DNA of 64,000 nt from Nymphaea colorata. Its lineage: Eukaryota; Streptophyta; Magnoliopsida; Nymphaeales; Nymphaeaceae. Of the stretch, positions 12,934-26,134 are shown piece by piece (position 1 is the first letter of the stretch; each line of letters begins with the position of its first letter). The notes beneath the pieces are model-generated. The model had not been told where the DNA came from, made no database searches, and saw only the letters and a program-made list of their open reading frames with translations. The stretch lies in NCBI RefSeq assembly GCF_008831285.2, contig NC_045147.1:16780854-16844853 (forward strand), written 5' to 3'. Position numbers and translations under genes: made by a program.

Positions 12934-15614
12934 TATAGCTTACTAAGTAGCAGTTGACAAAGTTTTATCTGACAACTTTCTTTTCTAATTTATTCACAGC
13001 ATGTTGTAGGTTCAAAGTTATTTTTTATGCAGCTGAGCGTCGTTTCAGTAAAAAAAAAAAGAAAAAAGCATTAAATAATTGTCCCTGTCGTGCACACGCA
13101 CAGTTTTGTGAAGAATCAGTAAAGTTTTTTTAATTTTTTACCATTTGCACACTGCAAATAGTTAGTGCCCATATATATAGTGATCAAGGATGGATTGTAA
13201 AGAATTACTTGAATTAGCCAAGAACATCATTATAATGATGATATGAGTTCTAAATTCTATTGTAAGTTGTGTAATTGCTCCATACAAAATGACAAGCTTG
13301 CTCTGTCAGCGAGTTTTCAAAATTTTTTTGTTTGCCAGTGAGCAATAATCAAGTCTTCACCATTCTTTTTATGATATTTTTGTATACTAACTTCAATCAA
13401 TCGGTCATGATGTTTCTCATTAAATGGCAAAGTCCCTTGAGGAGAGGAAACTTTCCCGAGTCATTGTAGCACGATCTGCTGTCCCTCGGAAACGAATATG
13501 GTTTTGTGTTAAGAATTATGTTGATATTTTTTTTTAATACATAAACTTGAAATCTATTTAAATTTGAATGATAGATGCAGTAATCTCAACTGCCCTCATC
13601 TTGTCAGATGCGATAATTATGTTCATAGTTGCTCTTTTAGAATGAAAGCTTGGAGCAGATAATTATTATTCAACTACATTTTTGATAAAGTATTTGGACG
13701 TGGTAATGTGGTCTCTATAATTTTCCACTTCCCAATGCACATAATTCGGGACACATGAAGCCAAAAAAAGAAGATTACAGACCAAAAGCTTATCAACATA
13801 AAAATTTTTAAGTGCATATTAGTGACCATTTCTTTCGAATCGAAGTTTACTTAAGACTATTTATCATGTGTTTGATGTATATATAGTGAATTTCACTATT
13901 AAAAACCGTTAAAAGCAAGTGGAGGCTTACCAATTATTATTTTAATAATGATTAAAAATCATTATGCGATCTTATTGTATTGAATAATTATAGCTCCAAT
14001 AAGAGTTGTATTAAAGATGCATAGCTTATAAAAGTGATGAGTTTTTATTGGAAAGCAACTAGGGGACGTTTAACACTATGTTGACCAAGGAATGAGATTC
14101 GTTAATTAATCATTGCTGAAGTAGAATACAAATGACATGAGATTTATGTGTTATATAAAAAAATTTTCACATCGGCCAAATAGATTTTTCAAGCTCTTTA
14201 CGGGGGCAAAATTAATTTTTTTGAAAACGACAACTATATATATATATATATACTTTTTTCGAAGTCTGGAATGGGCCTGAATGTGAACAGGTCAGCCATG
14301 ATCATTGGATGTTTTGCTTCTTCGTTGTATATATAAAACTCTGATCCAAATGTGAAATATATATATATTTTTATATGTAATTAGCTGATCCGGTAGGCTG
14401 AAAATAACGAGTTGTTTTATATATGGCTGTAAGCTTCACGTGGTTTGGCACATTCAAGATGCTGCTGGCTCATGTGCTCTTGTCGTGAAAAATTTCCCAC
14501 TCCCTTCACGATATATGCGTTGGTCCTGACCTTTTTCGGTCAGGCCCCACGTTAGGGCTCAGCAGAAACTTCATATTTTTTGTCCGATCTAAGCGCAGAG
14601 ACGTCTTTCCATAATTATTTATTAAGAAACATATTTTATGTCAAATTAGTGAAAGAAATTTGAGTTTTCATCTTCAACGCCTTCTCTTGAGCAATCTAAG
14701 CCATTGATTCTTCACCTTCACTTGAAATATTTTGAAGTCTGAATATATATGTATGTATTGAAAAGAGAGACAAGAACCAGTCCACTTGGCCTCGATAGCG
14801 GCACAGCTCAACCCACATCAACACGCAAGATACCACCCTCTAGAATCGAACTGCAGACATAAGCCTTACTGCCTGAGATGTTTTTAACAAAAAATGAAAT
14901 ATTTAATTTTGTCGATTTAAGCACCAATTATTAACTAATTTTATGTTTCAAACACACTAAATAGGAAGGTAAAAAGAAATAATGCTTAGTTACATTTTTT
15001 TTTAAAATTTTCTCCCCCAAAAATCCCTTGCACACTAGGACAATTTTTAATTTTTATATTAAATGCTGCCCAACTGACACCTAATTATAGATTGTCATCT
15101 CAAGGTTCTTTAATAAAGAACCCAGTCTTGATCAAGACTACCTTACTTCTTCCTTCATAATATTAAAGACAGTATGATAAGCACATTTACTAATTTAAAT
15201 TGAAGAAAAAGAACCTGATCTAAATCTTCTTCAGGTTTACCAAAAAGAAGGAAGACCTGCATTTCATCTTCACACACTTGCACATATAGAACAGGGAGTA
15301 AATATGCAGGTAAAAAACCATCTCATTTTATGGCAGATAGAAAATGAATTCCGGAAGCAAAAAGGATATGCAATGGGAGGCGGACTAAATCACACAATGC
15401 ATACATAAAACCAGAAAACCTTTGACATAAAATCTAATTGCCAAGTATAATAATATTAAGCCCGATTAATACAACTCCAAGCTTACAAGAAATAATTGAA
15501 TGGTTGCTTAAAAGGAGGCAAGTTGTTTTCAATAAAAATAAATGATGATCCTTTAGCAAAATGATAATAATGGAGCGAAGGTTTTAATCGATTCAATTAA
15601 GGGAGCCATGACTT

Positions 15615-15649
<35 letters not shown>
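15615..15649. repeat. (TG)n(AG)n compound microsatellite
   Basis: TG units running directly into AG units. Confidence 0.95.
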
Positions 15650-15849
15650 CTTACATACAATTAGCAGATCTCCAAGTAGCTGAGATGAAGAACATTAACT
15701 AAATCTATCAGAAAGACATAAGTTGGTCCTTAATGTGTAATAAACAAAGGAAAGTGCAACAAAATACAAATTCATTGAAGGGTATATATTTTCATCATTG
15801 ACCTCAACAAGGGAGTTCCTAATGATCCCATTTCAATCCCAACTACTCT

Positions 15850-15866
15850 CCCTCCCTCCCTCTCTC

Positions 15867-15927
<61 letters not shown>
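15850..15927. repeat. (CCCT)n(TA)n compound microsatellite
   Basis: Pyrimidine-rich CCCT/CT tract followed by about 29 TA units. Confidence 0.95.
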
Positions 15928-15928
<1 letters not shown>

Positions 15929-17376
15929 CATTTATGTGAGAAAGAGCACTGAATTTTGATCCAACTAACTGTGCCCACCTACCTTTTTCTTGTAAAGACA
16001 AGTTCTGTTATGTATTTGCAGGAAGAAGAAAGTTGTCTTGCTCATCATGCATTTTCAGGAAAGTTTCTTCACCCAACCAAATTCTATGTCTTGCCCTGTC
16101 CCACTCTGCTGTGTTGCATGCAACCCACTTAAAGCCAATATTAATCTCTTCATTCAACTACTTGTATTGTTATTAGCTGGTGAAATTAATTTAAGCAGAC
16201 ATTAGTCATATAGAAATGACATTTTACAACATAGAATTATTAGTACAAATACCTCCGGCACGATCCTTTATTGGGATAATTAGTACAAAATTAACTGCTG
16301 CATTTCAAGATGTTCAAAACAAAAGCCTTATTTTTTGAAAGAAAAATGGTTTTATGTACTTGTTGAGCAAGCATGTTTAGATAATGTTTGTTATTTCGAT
16401 ACCCATTTTTTTCTTTTTCTTTTGTTTCTCTTTAATATCAACTCGTTCTTGCATCTTCTCAATCATGTTTCTAAATTTAAGGCCATATATGAACATTTGA
16501 TAGGAAAAAGGCCTAATAAGCAGCGGTACTCGATGGAGTTTCAAGATCGGATGCTTGCCTTCCAAGTCCTTCTGGTTGTAACCCATTTTACAGGAACACA
16601 TTGCCTAACTTTCAACCAGAGAAGCTTTTGTTGGTCTCTGGTTCCTTTCGAAATTTGTTGGCAGGTAATTTTTTCTGAATTCCAGGCTTTTCGACCCTCT
16701 GTATCTACTTGAAGGTATAAGAAATTTTGGATTTATAATTATGTGATGATGAACAAGAAAGCAACCTTTAATGGGTAGAATGCCTCAAAGGGTTTGTAGA
16801 ATACTGAGATACAAGGTGATCCACTTTAAAGAAATCTGGTTTACAAATTTCGGTAGTCGCTGTCGTGACCCAGTGTACTATTCTTTTCGAACCTAAATAA
16901 TCCTGAAGTATACTTCACGAATCCCGAGAAAGAGGCAAAGAGAGTGGATTACAGCCTCTCTTTGGGCAGTGGAAAGAATCACTCACCCAAGAGAAAAAAA
17001 AATAGTTGAATAGGTAGAACTAATTTTGGCATACACCTTGAAGAAAATCTAAATTTTCTATTTTTATATGAAATGCTTTTACCCACCATTCTTGCACCTA
17101 CTTAAATAGAAAATGTATTTGGACCACTAAGTGCATCCAACATTTTTTTTTTATATATTTTTTCTTTTATTAACTGCAACTGGAAGCATATGAGTTCGAT
17201 ACAATCATTCCCAATTCTTCTGTCACCTAATTTCAATAAATAGGTAGGGCCGGGCAATGCCTAGTTGTGAACAGTTCTTCTTGCCGCTGTGTTGGTTTTA
17301 TGAAAAACCAGCTTTGATGAGTTTGGCTAATTTCACAGGCAGAGAACAAGTTGCCTTACGCCAAAATAGTGTGTGC

Positions 17377-17377
<1 letters not shown>

Positions 17378-17408
<31 letters not shown>

Positions 17409-17409
17409 T
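17378..17409. repeat. (AT)n(GT)n microsatellite
   Basis: AT run passing into GT run in the far upstream region of the TMK gene. Confidence 0.9.
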
Positions 17410-18652
17410 AAAGTTATAAAAGCCTATATTGCGTGATTATATTTAACATTTGATTGTTAAACTTAAAAATAATCTCCATGCTCGCATGATCTAATTTCTT
17501 ATGAGAAGAATATGGTGTTTTTCAAACATGTTTTATAAAATTATATGTTTCAAGAACAGGATGTTCTTATCACCAAACTTTGTTTGCTTTTGAAACAATA
17601 TTTTTGGAGTGTTTGCTTTTGAAACTAAATTCTTGTAAACTGGGTTAAATGAGAGTGTCATCTAAGGGCAATTTAGAATTAAATCGCTTTAAAGTTTTTA
17701 ATAAGAAGAACATTGTGTTCTTGCCACAGATTTTCATAAATGGACGACCTGTATTTAGTTTAGTTTGAAATCCAGTTAAGTTGGATCCAAACCGGCAAGC
17801 TTGACAGTGACCAAAAATTTAGGATTAGGTGAAACCCAGATTCGGTTTAGGTCTGACTTCTGAGTCCAAACCCCACATTATCTGCGCAAGCTGCGCCGGG
17901 AAACCGATCGATCCTTCCAATTTATTTTAAGTACACCAAACTAATCGAAATTCCAAACACCGGATCTTAACCGTTTCCATTATAAAACTGCGGCCATGTC
18001 TCATGTCTGGGTTAACCCCAACCAAACGAAACTCCCAGAGTTCAAAGGGCTGGGACCCGGCGCGGCTGCTGTCAGTGACAGTCCGCGCTGGCGCCTGGCC
18101 TCCTATTTTTTTTATTTAAAATTAAGTCATAATAACCTTTTTTTTATTTATTTACAAACATTTTTAAAATGATGGACCCGACCCCACGGCCACGGATGCC
18201 AAAATCCTGGTCCCTGGGTTTCCGGTCAGGCTGGAGACAGGTTGGTTGCCGCTTTCCACCTGTGAAAAGGTAGTCACCGGTCGGACCCCAGACGCTCAGG
18301 GCAAGTCAATGGGTTTCAGGAACTCTGAGGATCTTGAAATTATAAAAACATGGAGGCAGATCGAGAAAATTGGCAAGAAGCAGGAACTTTGCGCAACGCT
18401 AATTCGGGAACTGAAAAGACCCGGAAATCCGAAGATTTCCCTCGGGAAGGACTGGGACAAGACCACCAGAAGCGATCGAAAGGGGAACTGCTTTCCGGAT
18501 ACGGAAGTGTAAGGCATTTTTGGAGGGCAGGGCAGGGGACCAAATTTTTTTTAAAAATTTTTTTAATTAAATGCCCTTCTTTTTAAAAAGGAATTTTCTG
18601 CGCGATACACGCTGGAAATCGGCGCTCCCGTCCCCACCTTTATTTATTTATT

Positions 18653-18660
18653 TATATAAA
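18653..18660 (+). promoter_or_regulatory. Candidate TATA box of the TMK gene
   Basis: TATATAAA, 369 bases before the start codon, at the edge between AT-rich spacer and GC-rich gene. It implies a 5' UTR of roughly 340 bases. A GTGGGCCC motif (the TCP-factor class) lies downstream at 18826-18833. Confidence 0.4.
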
Positions 18661-18984
18661 GGCGGAAATAAACTGTCCAGGCACCGGCAGGAGCGCAGGG
18701 GTGAGGGCGAGTCGCAGCAGACAGATCCTCTTCCAGCACTTTCTTGAAAAAGAGTGAGCCAAACGGAGAAAAATAAATTTTCCTTTTTGCCTCAAACAAC
18801 AAAAAAAATGTTTAATTCTTTTGGTGTGGGCCCCGCACAGCCATGTGCGCGCCTCCTCCTTTCTTTCTTTCTCTGAATATGGAGAGTACGAGAGAGCGCG
18901 CAGTTGAAACGGAAGCGGAAATGATCTCTTCGTCCCCTTCCCCAAGCGCTCGCTAGTCCATCATACCCACAAGGGCCACAACCC

Positions 18985-19026
18985 TAGAGAGAGAGAGGGA
19001 GACACACACACACACACACACACACA
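18985..19026. repeat. (GA)n(CA)n microsatellite in the TMK leader
   Basis: GA units then CA units ending two bases before the ATG at 19029. On the + strand this is a purine-rich leader. GA runs are binding sites for plant BBR/BPC factors; any role here is inference. Confidence 0.9.
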
Positions 19027-19028
19027 GA

Positions 19029-22000
19029 ATGGCGAGCACTAGCAGCGGAGGGCTGAGGGCAGCTGCGTTGGTGGCGGCCATGGCGGTGGCGCTGCTGTTA
19101 GGCGCGTGCTTGGCGGCCACGGACGCCGGAGACGCTCGGGTGATGCACGAGCTGGCGACCGCCATCGACCCCGGGGGCTCCGCCCTCGGGTGGTCTTCGT
19201 CGACGGACCCCTGCAAGTGGAAGCAGGTGTATTGCAGTAGCGACGGGCGGGTGACGGGGCTCAGGCTGGGCGGGCTGTCGCTGGGCGGAACCCTCCCGGC
19301 GAGCCTCCGCAACCTCACCTCCCTCCAGACCCTTGAGCTCCAGAACAACAACTTTTCTGGCCCTCTGCCGAGCCTCGCCGGCTTGGGCTCCCTTTCCGTT
19401 GCCATTCTCCACGACAACTCCTTCACCTCCTTCCCCCCGGACTTCTTCTCGGGGCTCGCCTCCCTCCAGGCCATCTACCTCGACCACAACCCCTTCGCCC
19501 CTTGGGACATCCCCCTCAGCCTCGCCGATGCGACGGCCCTCGTTAACTTCTCTGCCAACGACGCCGGCGTCCAGGGCTCTATCCCGTCCTTCGTGGGCAC
19601 CTTCTCTAGCATCCTCTCCTTTAACCTGGCCTACAACAATCTCACCGGAGGCCTCCCTTCTTCCTTTTCCGGCACGTCTCTTCGGGTGTTCTGGCTTAAC
19701 AACCAGAAAGGCCCGAAGCTCTCTGGCCGCATCGACGTCCTCGCCAACATGACCGACCTCGTCCAGGTCTGGCTGCATTCCAATGCCTTCACCGGCCCGC
19801 TGCCGGACCTCGCCGCCCTGACGTCGATCACCGACCTCAACCTCCGGGACAATCGCTTCACGGGGCCCGTCCCCCCTCTCTCGTCTCTATCCCGACACTC
19901 AAGAACATCTCGCTCACCAACAACCTTCTTCAGGGGGGAATCCCGGTCTTCCATGCCGGTGTGGGTGTCGACAACGACCCGAAGTTGAACCGATACTGCC
20001 TCCCTACCCCCGGAAACTGTGACGAGAGGGTCACCGTCCTCCTCTCGATAGCAGGCGCCATGGCTTTTCCGGCTTACCTCGCAGACAGCTGGCAAGGGAA
20101 CGACCCATGCGGCGGCTGGGCGGGGATTACATGCAGTCCGAATGGGAATATCACAGTCATCAACTTCCAGGACAAGGGCTTTTCCGGAACCATCTCGCCG
20201 GACTTTGGGAAGATTCCCTCGCTGCAGAGGCTCATGCTGTCCAATAACAACCTCACCGGGTCGATCCCGCAGGAGATTGCCGACCTTCCAGCGCTCACCT
20301 ATCTGGACGTGTCAAACAATTCCCTCTCCGGGAAGGTCCCGCTTTTCAAGCAGAATGTGCAGCTTCTGATGAGCGGGAACCCTCAGCTTGGGAAGGATGA
20401 TGGTTCCCAGTCTGGTTCTGGCTCGTCCGGATCAGGTGGGTCGGGCTCAGGAGGAGCTTCTGGAGGTGGCTCAGCCGGAAAGCGGTCGTCTGCATCGGTT
20501 GGAGTGATTGTTGGTTCCGTGGTAGCTGCAGTTTGCGCTTTGGGCTTGCTGGGGCTGTTGGCTTTCATGGCGTACAAGAGGAAGCAGAAGGGATTCGGAA
20601 GAGTGCAAAGTCCAAACGCAGTGGTCATCCACCCACGGCATTCTGGGTCTGATCCCGAGCTGTTAAAGATCACCGTCGCTGGAGCCAGCAGTGCCAATGT
20701 CGTCCTGAACGGTGCGCAGAGCCAAGAGGCGGCTGGCCCGAGCGACATTCAGTTGGTGGAGGCTGGGAACATGGTGATCTCAATCCAGGTTCTGAGAAAT
20801 GTCACTAACAATTTCAGCGAGGAGAATATTCTGGGCAGGGGCGGGTTCGGAACTGTCTATAAGGGGGAATTGCATGACGGTACAAAGATCGCGGTGAAGA
20901 GAATGGAGTCGGGGGTGATTGGCTCGAAGGGGTTGGATGAATTCACGTCCGAGATTTCTGTCTTGACGAAGGTTCGCCACCGGCACCTTGTTGCGCTGCT
21001 TGGGTATTGCGTTGATGGCAATGAAAAGCTTCTGGTCTATGAGTACATGCCTCAGGGGCCTCTGAGTAGGCATCTCTTCAATTGGAAGGAAGAAGGAAGT
21101 AAGCCCTTGGATTGGAAGAAGAGGCTGAGCATAGCATTGGATGTGGCAAGAGGCGTGGAGTATCTTCACAGCTTAGCTCACCAGAGTTTCATACACAGAG
21201 ATCTCAAGCCTTCCAATATCTTGCTTGGGGATGACATGAGAGCAAAAGTAGCAGATTTTGGCCTGGTCCGGTTAGCTCCAGAGGGGAAATATTCCGTCGA
21301 GACGAGACTTGCTGGCACATTTGGCTATCTGGCACCAGAATATGCAGGTAATTGACTTGGGTGGAGATTAGCACAATCTACATATGTTCTACATCTGATA
21401 TTCTGGTTGTTGTAGAACAGAGAATTGCATGACTACCATGATCGAATATTTCAATATGTTTCTATCTGTAAAAACTTTTAAGGTGGAATTATTTCTTTTT
21501 TATGTTGGGGCAGCTTCCCCAAGGAATTCAAAATTTTTTCCTAGGTTGGAGTAGTGAAAAGGCTGCATGACTCCATATCATTTCTAGGATCACATTCATC
21601 AATGGACAGATAAAGTTGATATCTTTCATTCTTCACGATTTCTGAGACTCAATCTCTTGATTTCTGGCTTGGCATGTGCCACACTTAGTGTAGAAGCTTG
21701 CTGTTTAACTTGTGTAGGATTGACATAGCTTCTCCCCTTCCTTAAAATAATAAGAGATTTAAGTAGTTGCCTAATTCATAGAAAAAAATATTGTTTCTTT
21801 GAAAATTGGTATAAGTAGTGAAATTTCAGCTGTAAAGGATGTAATTTGACTCGTTCTCTAAAAGACATTAGAAATCACAAAGTACTTCAGAGTCTAAGAT
21901 CATCTTTTGGTTGGATTTTTTTGTGTTCTGGTTTGGGTTGCATGTGACTGGGATGCACATTTTCGGCCCTAAACTTTGCTTGGATATGTAATCCAATATG

Positions 22001-22596
22001 TTTCTTGAATTTTCTCTTTGCATATTTCTTAATCCTTTTGTGTGATATATTTGCTTTGGCATGCAGTTACTGGGAGAGTAACAACAAAGGCAGATGTATT
22101 CAGCTTTGGCGTGATTCTCATGGAGTTGGTTAGTGGCAGACGAGCTCTGGATGAGACCCAGCCTGAGGAGAGCATGCATCTTGTTACCTGGTTCAGGAGG
22201 ATGCATCTAAACAAGGATGCATTTAGAAATGCTATAGACTCTTCAATTGAACAGAATGAGGAGACACTTTCCAGCATCTTGATTGTTGCAGAGCTCGCTT
22301 GCCATTGTTGTGCTAGAGAGCCATATCAGAGACCTGACATGAGCCATGCTGTTAATGTGTTATCTCCACTTGTTGAGCAGTGGAAGCCAACAGGCCCGGA
22401 TGCGGATGACTTGTATGGTATTGACCTTGACATGACTCTGCCTCAAGCTCTAAAGAAATGGCAAGCCTTTGAAGACACACAGATGGGTGATAGTTCCTAC
22501 CCTGCTTCGATGGCTAGTCTAGATAACACACAGACTAGCATTCCAAATAGGCCGTCAGGGTTCGCCGATTCTTTCACCTCTTCTGATGGGCGTTGA
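19029..22596 (+). CDS. TMK: TMK-family LRR receptor-like kinase, frame broken once
   Basis: Plasma-membrane receptor kinase of the TMK/BARK family (auxin and ABP1-linked signalling). Exon 1 is 19029-21347 and exon 2 is 22067-22596, with the intron inside the kinase subdomain [11 protein letters not shown] at a split Val codon. Seen in order: signal peptide ([16 protein letters not shown]), first cap [18 protein letters not shown] block, non-LRR island with second cap [15 protein letters not shown], three more LRRs, Gly/Ser-rich spacer, one membrane segment (about residues 490-515), then kinase with [33 protein letters not shown] and the C-terminal end [15 protein letters not shown] typical of TMKs. 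Reading frame 0 stops at 19988 (319 aa); the rest is in another frame. One missing base in the C run at 19871-19876 explains it. Corrected length would be about 950 aa, normal for the family. Confidence 0.9.
21348..22066 (+). other. TMK intron (719 bp)
   Basis: AT-rich intron, GTAATTG at the donor and TGGCATGCAG at the acceptor. Nothing else recognised in it. Confidence 0.9.
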
Positions 22597-24999
22597 GGAG
22601 TGTAAGGTAAATGATTTGAGCAAGGAAAATGGTGGCACCTTACATTTCTGCTCCTGGTTCGCATGTTTATTCTGATTGCTTACATCTTCTGGCTCTATCG
22701 TGATGGAGCTGATGCGGATTGGGTACATAAATATCTTGGTTTCTTGATTTTGTGTGTCATATGTCGGCCTAATAGTGGAAGAATTCTTCAATTCTGCTTT
22801 CTGGTCTTTTACATGTCAGAATGCTGGTCTTCTTATTTGCTTTTCTCCATTGTATTTACACCGTATCAAGCAGGTTATGCTGGTATGGACTGGATTGTTT
22901 TTTGAATGACCTAAATCTTGTAACCCTGGTAGACGTCAGTAGGTTCATTGTATTTTATTCAAATGAAGAGTTCTGTCTTGACTTCATTTTGTAGAAGGCA
23001 AGGTAGAAGGCAAGATTCGTCTGCACCTGTATGGTTATTTAACCTTCGTTCATTTCATCTCTATTTCTGTAACTCAGTATTTCTTGGTCAAAAAGTCATA
23101 TAGGTTTGTCATTCTGGTGAATGTGCTGAGGGAGAGTATACCATATGCCAAGTCCAATTTTTGTCGTATGTTTGTTGTTGTGGACCTGTATCTTACCAAG
23201 TCTCATGAGTGTTGCGGTAGATCCTCCCATCACATGTTTGATGTTGATACTTGATACCATCGTTCTGCATTTGGGTGGGAACTAAAGTTTTCCTCCTGCT
23301 TATCCTTTCAACACTTCTTCCACCTGATAAAGTTCCATTGGTGAAGCGGCCGACAACGAGGATGCTTATGAATGGTAGAGCATTTGGCTGGCCAATGGTT
23401 ATGTACATTGTCTGTGTAACTTATCAATCAAAATTGGCTAATGACCAAATTGAGCTAACAACCGAGGTTTTTTCTGCATTTTGTTTGTATAATTTGGTGA
23501 ATGTATATTTTGAATTTGAATATCCTTTTTTACTCTGTACGACTTCGGTTCAATGCTGGCAGAATATTGCCAGACTGCAGTTTGCCTTTTCATTTTTCTC
23601 GTGTAGGTGCCTTTGTGAGTTTAGATTCCAAGGACGACAGAGGATGGCCAGTCTGGTTTGCCTTTTCAGTTTTCTCTTTCCTTTCCAATGTGGACCATGT
23701 ACAGATTAGCAGAAACAATCGTGCCTGGAACCTTTCAACCTTCTCTTTCTTACTCTGAATATCAGTTATAATATGAGTGGTCACTTTCTCTCTCTGCATC
23801 CTCCCTCCCGCAGTATGATTCCTGAACAGCTTGGTTACTTGCATATTGGTGCCATGGGGTCAAGGATTTGCTTGAATCCATGTTTGTGGTGGTTGTTGTT
23901 GAACATGTTTGGCCTTTGAAGGATGGGCGTCTTGTGGGTTCTGGGCTGTAGCCAAGCTTATCCATAGGCCAACTTGAGCAGCATCTCATTCAAAGTCATG
24001 TGGTCTGGCCCCAGATGTTTGCTTGATATTCTATCGCCAGTCCGGATTGCAAGGCGGTCGCACCTTCACAAAAAAGAGAAATAATATGGGATTTCATTGG
24101 AGACTGCAGATGGCATGAAGTGTGGATTGCAGAACAGTTGGCTGGGGAAAAGGGGGCCACCGTAGTTTGTGGACAAATTGCATGACTGGGTGCATGTGGT
24201 ACTTGCTTTCCTAAGTAAAATGTTGGTATATATTTTCTTAACTACTTTTCTAGTGGGAGGTTGGTCGAACGTTATAATATCAGCTGGTTTATGTGGGTGC
24301 TGGTGCCACACGGTTTTATCATTGAGGAGAAATAGATCACCCATCTTTGTAAAGAGTTAATTATTTTCCTTTTTTAATTAAAGACGAAAATTCCATTTTC
24401 GAATTAAGGGGGCGTTTTGGCAACATGAACACATTCATTAAGACAGATTCATAGCACATTATGTTAGCAGTATCAGTAATATCATTGTCTAACATTGTTA
24501 TTCTTTTTTTTTTTTTCTAAATTTAAATCAGATTATGTTATTTTAACTTGTTTCTTTTCTTGAAAAGGCAATATATGTATATCAGTCGATGTTGCCTTGT
24601 TGGCGATCAAGCTGATATAGCATACATAGTATAGTGGAAGTGGGGGTGTTATGCATCAAAAGCAGCCTTGTACTTTAGAAAGGATGAAATAAGCAGACAT
24701 AGCATTGATTGATGCTGAGATTGGTAAGGTTGAGTACACTCATTTCTCATCATCTTATTAACTTATATGAAAAATATTTTCTACAAAATAAATACATGAA
24801 AACTCTAACTAAATCTGATAGCAGAGCAACCACGTCGTATCCTGTCCATTTATGAGTTTATGACCTCTCCTCCCGTCTCCACTCTCCATATCCTATGGAT
24901 ATTGGACAATTGAATAATTCCGGAAAACGAAAAGTCTGAAAAACGGCTGCGCCAACTGCAACGCAGTTGGAATGAAATAGAAATGCGCGATGGTGGGCC

Positions 25000-25335
25000 T
25001 TAGCTGGTAAGAATAAAACAACCCATCCCCACTAATTCCGGCCGAACTTCTTCGAGAATCAAACCATAAATGTCCTTCACTAGCTCCCAGCCGGCCCTCC
25101 GACGTGCCTCATATCCGGCCACGTCTACCTCTGCCGGACCAATTCTTCCTTGACAACCAAAAACACTCCCTCGCACATTCACAGGGAGACTGGAGAGTGG
25201 GAGCCTTCGGTCGTCGCTGTCAAGAGTCCAAGAGTGTCCTCGACCCCGGAGCAAAGGTCTCCGGCATAAACGGATCGACCGAAAAGGTGGGGAGGCCGGA
25301 GGTGTGAGAGCTGGTGGTGTCCAGCTAAGAACCAA
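25000..25335 (-). CDS. Unrecognised GC-rich open frame, possible gene fragment
   Basis: A 111-codon frame inside a GC-rich island in AT-rich spacer. The second half looks protein-like (VRGSVFGCQG, then AGYEARRRAGWELVKDIYG), the first half is Pro/Arg-rich. I do not recognise the family. It could be a remnant of a single-exon gene, with the upstream part frame-shifted, or chance in GC-rich DNA. Confidence 0.2.
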   Translation of the reverse strand: MVLSWTPPALTPPASPPFRSIRLCRRPLLRGRGHSWTLDSDDRRLPLSSLPVNVRGSVFGCQGRIGPAEVDVAGYEARRRAGWELVKDIYGLILEEVRPELVGMGCFILTS

Positions 25336-25505
25336 AGGGTCGCCCTCTTATCCAGTTGAGCCTTTTGGGTTGGCAGCCGCTCTGCTTCAATCTCGGCCCC
25401 AATTGGGCCGATTCCTCCTGCACGTGGAGCCCGCTTTCCGGCAGCAAGTTGCTTCAGTCATGTGCAGCGTGTTGTCGCAACAGCCCCACTGTGCATAGCT
25501 CTTCA

Positions 25506-25509
<4 letters not shown>

Positions 25510-25536
<27 letters not shown>

Positions 25537-25537
25537 A
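25510..25537. repeat. (TA)n microsatellite
   Basis: Uninterrupted TA run. Confidence 0.95.
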
Positions 25538-26134
25538 ACAAATATTTTGTGCCAATCAACGGTTTCCAGCCAAATATGAAGCTTAAGAACCTTTTTTTTC
25601 TCAAATTTTGAATAAATAATACACGGGCACCCTTTTTTTTTAGAGTGAATGGTCGACAATGGCCTGGCCTGGTCTGTTCTGCGCCGCCCTTTCTTATCTG
25701 TTAGGAGGTGCAGCCGGCGAGACAGGTGTCGTTGCAGGATCCAGCTTTGGCTTAATGAAGACGTTGCGCAGCAAGCCAAATGTTGCTTTCGTAAAATAAA
25801 TCTGGATAAGGACAAGTTGTATTTACATGAAGTTTTGTTCGGATCCGGTGCTTTCAAGATAGAAGAAGAAAGAAGATGAATGCTTTGACAGGCCTGACAG
25901 CATCGTCTGAATGAAGAACGACGAGGTTTGGAATGTTTCTGCTGGTTCTAATAAATAATTGGTGTTTTAGTATGAGATTTATCTTAAACTTAAACTCGGT
26001 GGTTGGTAGGAAAGGCTTAGTTGAGGTGCATGCGGACAATGAGTGAGACAAGCTATACCCTTTTTGGAGTCCACCTGATAACATGGTGGCCAGGACATGG
26101 CAGCACACGAGCAGGACTGGCATGTCCAGCGAGG

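Larger units (their letters stand above)
9200..18050. other. Intergenic spacer, no convincing gene
   Basis: About 8.9 kb of AT-rich DNA with scattered microsatellites. No open frame shows a domain, and no exon series with matching splice sites was found. The only open frame with mildly gene-like composition is on the minus strand at 12196-12552. Confidence 0.6.
22597..26130. other. Spacer after the TMK gene
   Basis: The first part is presumably the 3' UTR. No gene is recognised. A GC-rich island lies at 25000-25500. A (TA)n run is at 25510-25537. Confidence 0.55.

Noticed and set aside
14780-14880. tRNA-derived SINE
   Set aside because: The A-like and B-like words are in the wrong order on the same strand.
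18246-18586. Overlapping short frames just upstream of TMK
   Set aside because: Frames on both strands with no domain, in promoter-proximal DNA; likely chance.
19098-19778. 226-codon minus-strand frame opposite TMK exon 1
   Set aside because: Antisense shadow of LRR coding sequence, Glu/Gly/Arg-rich, no domain.
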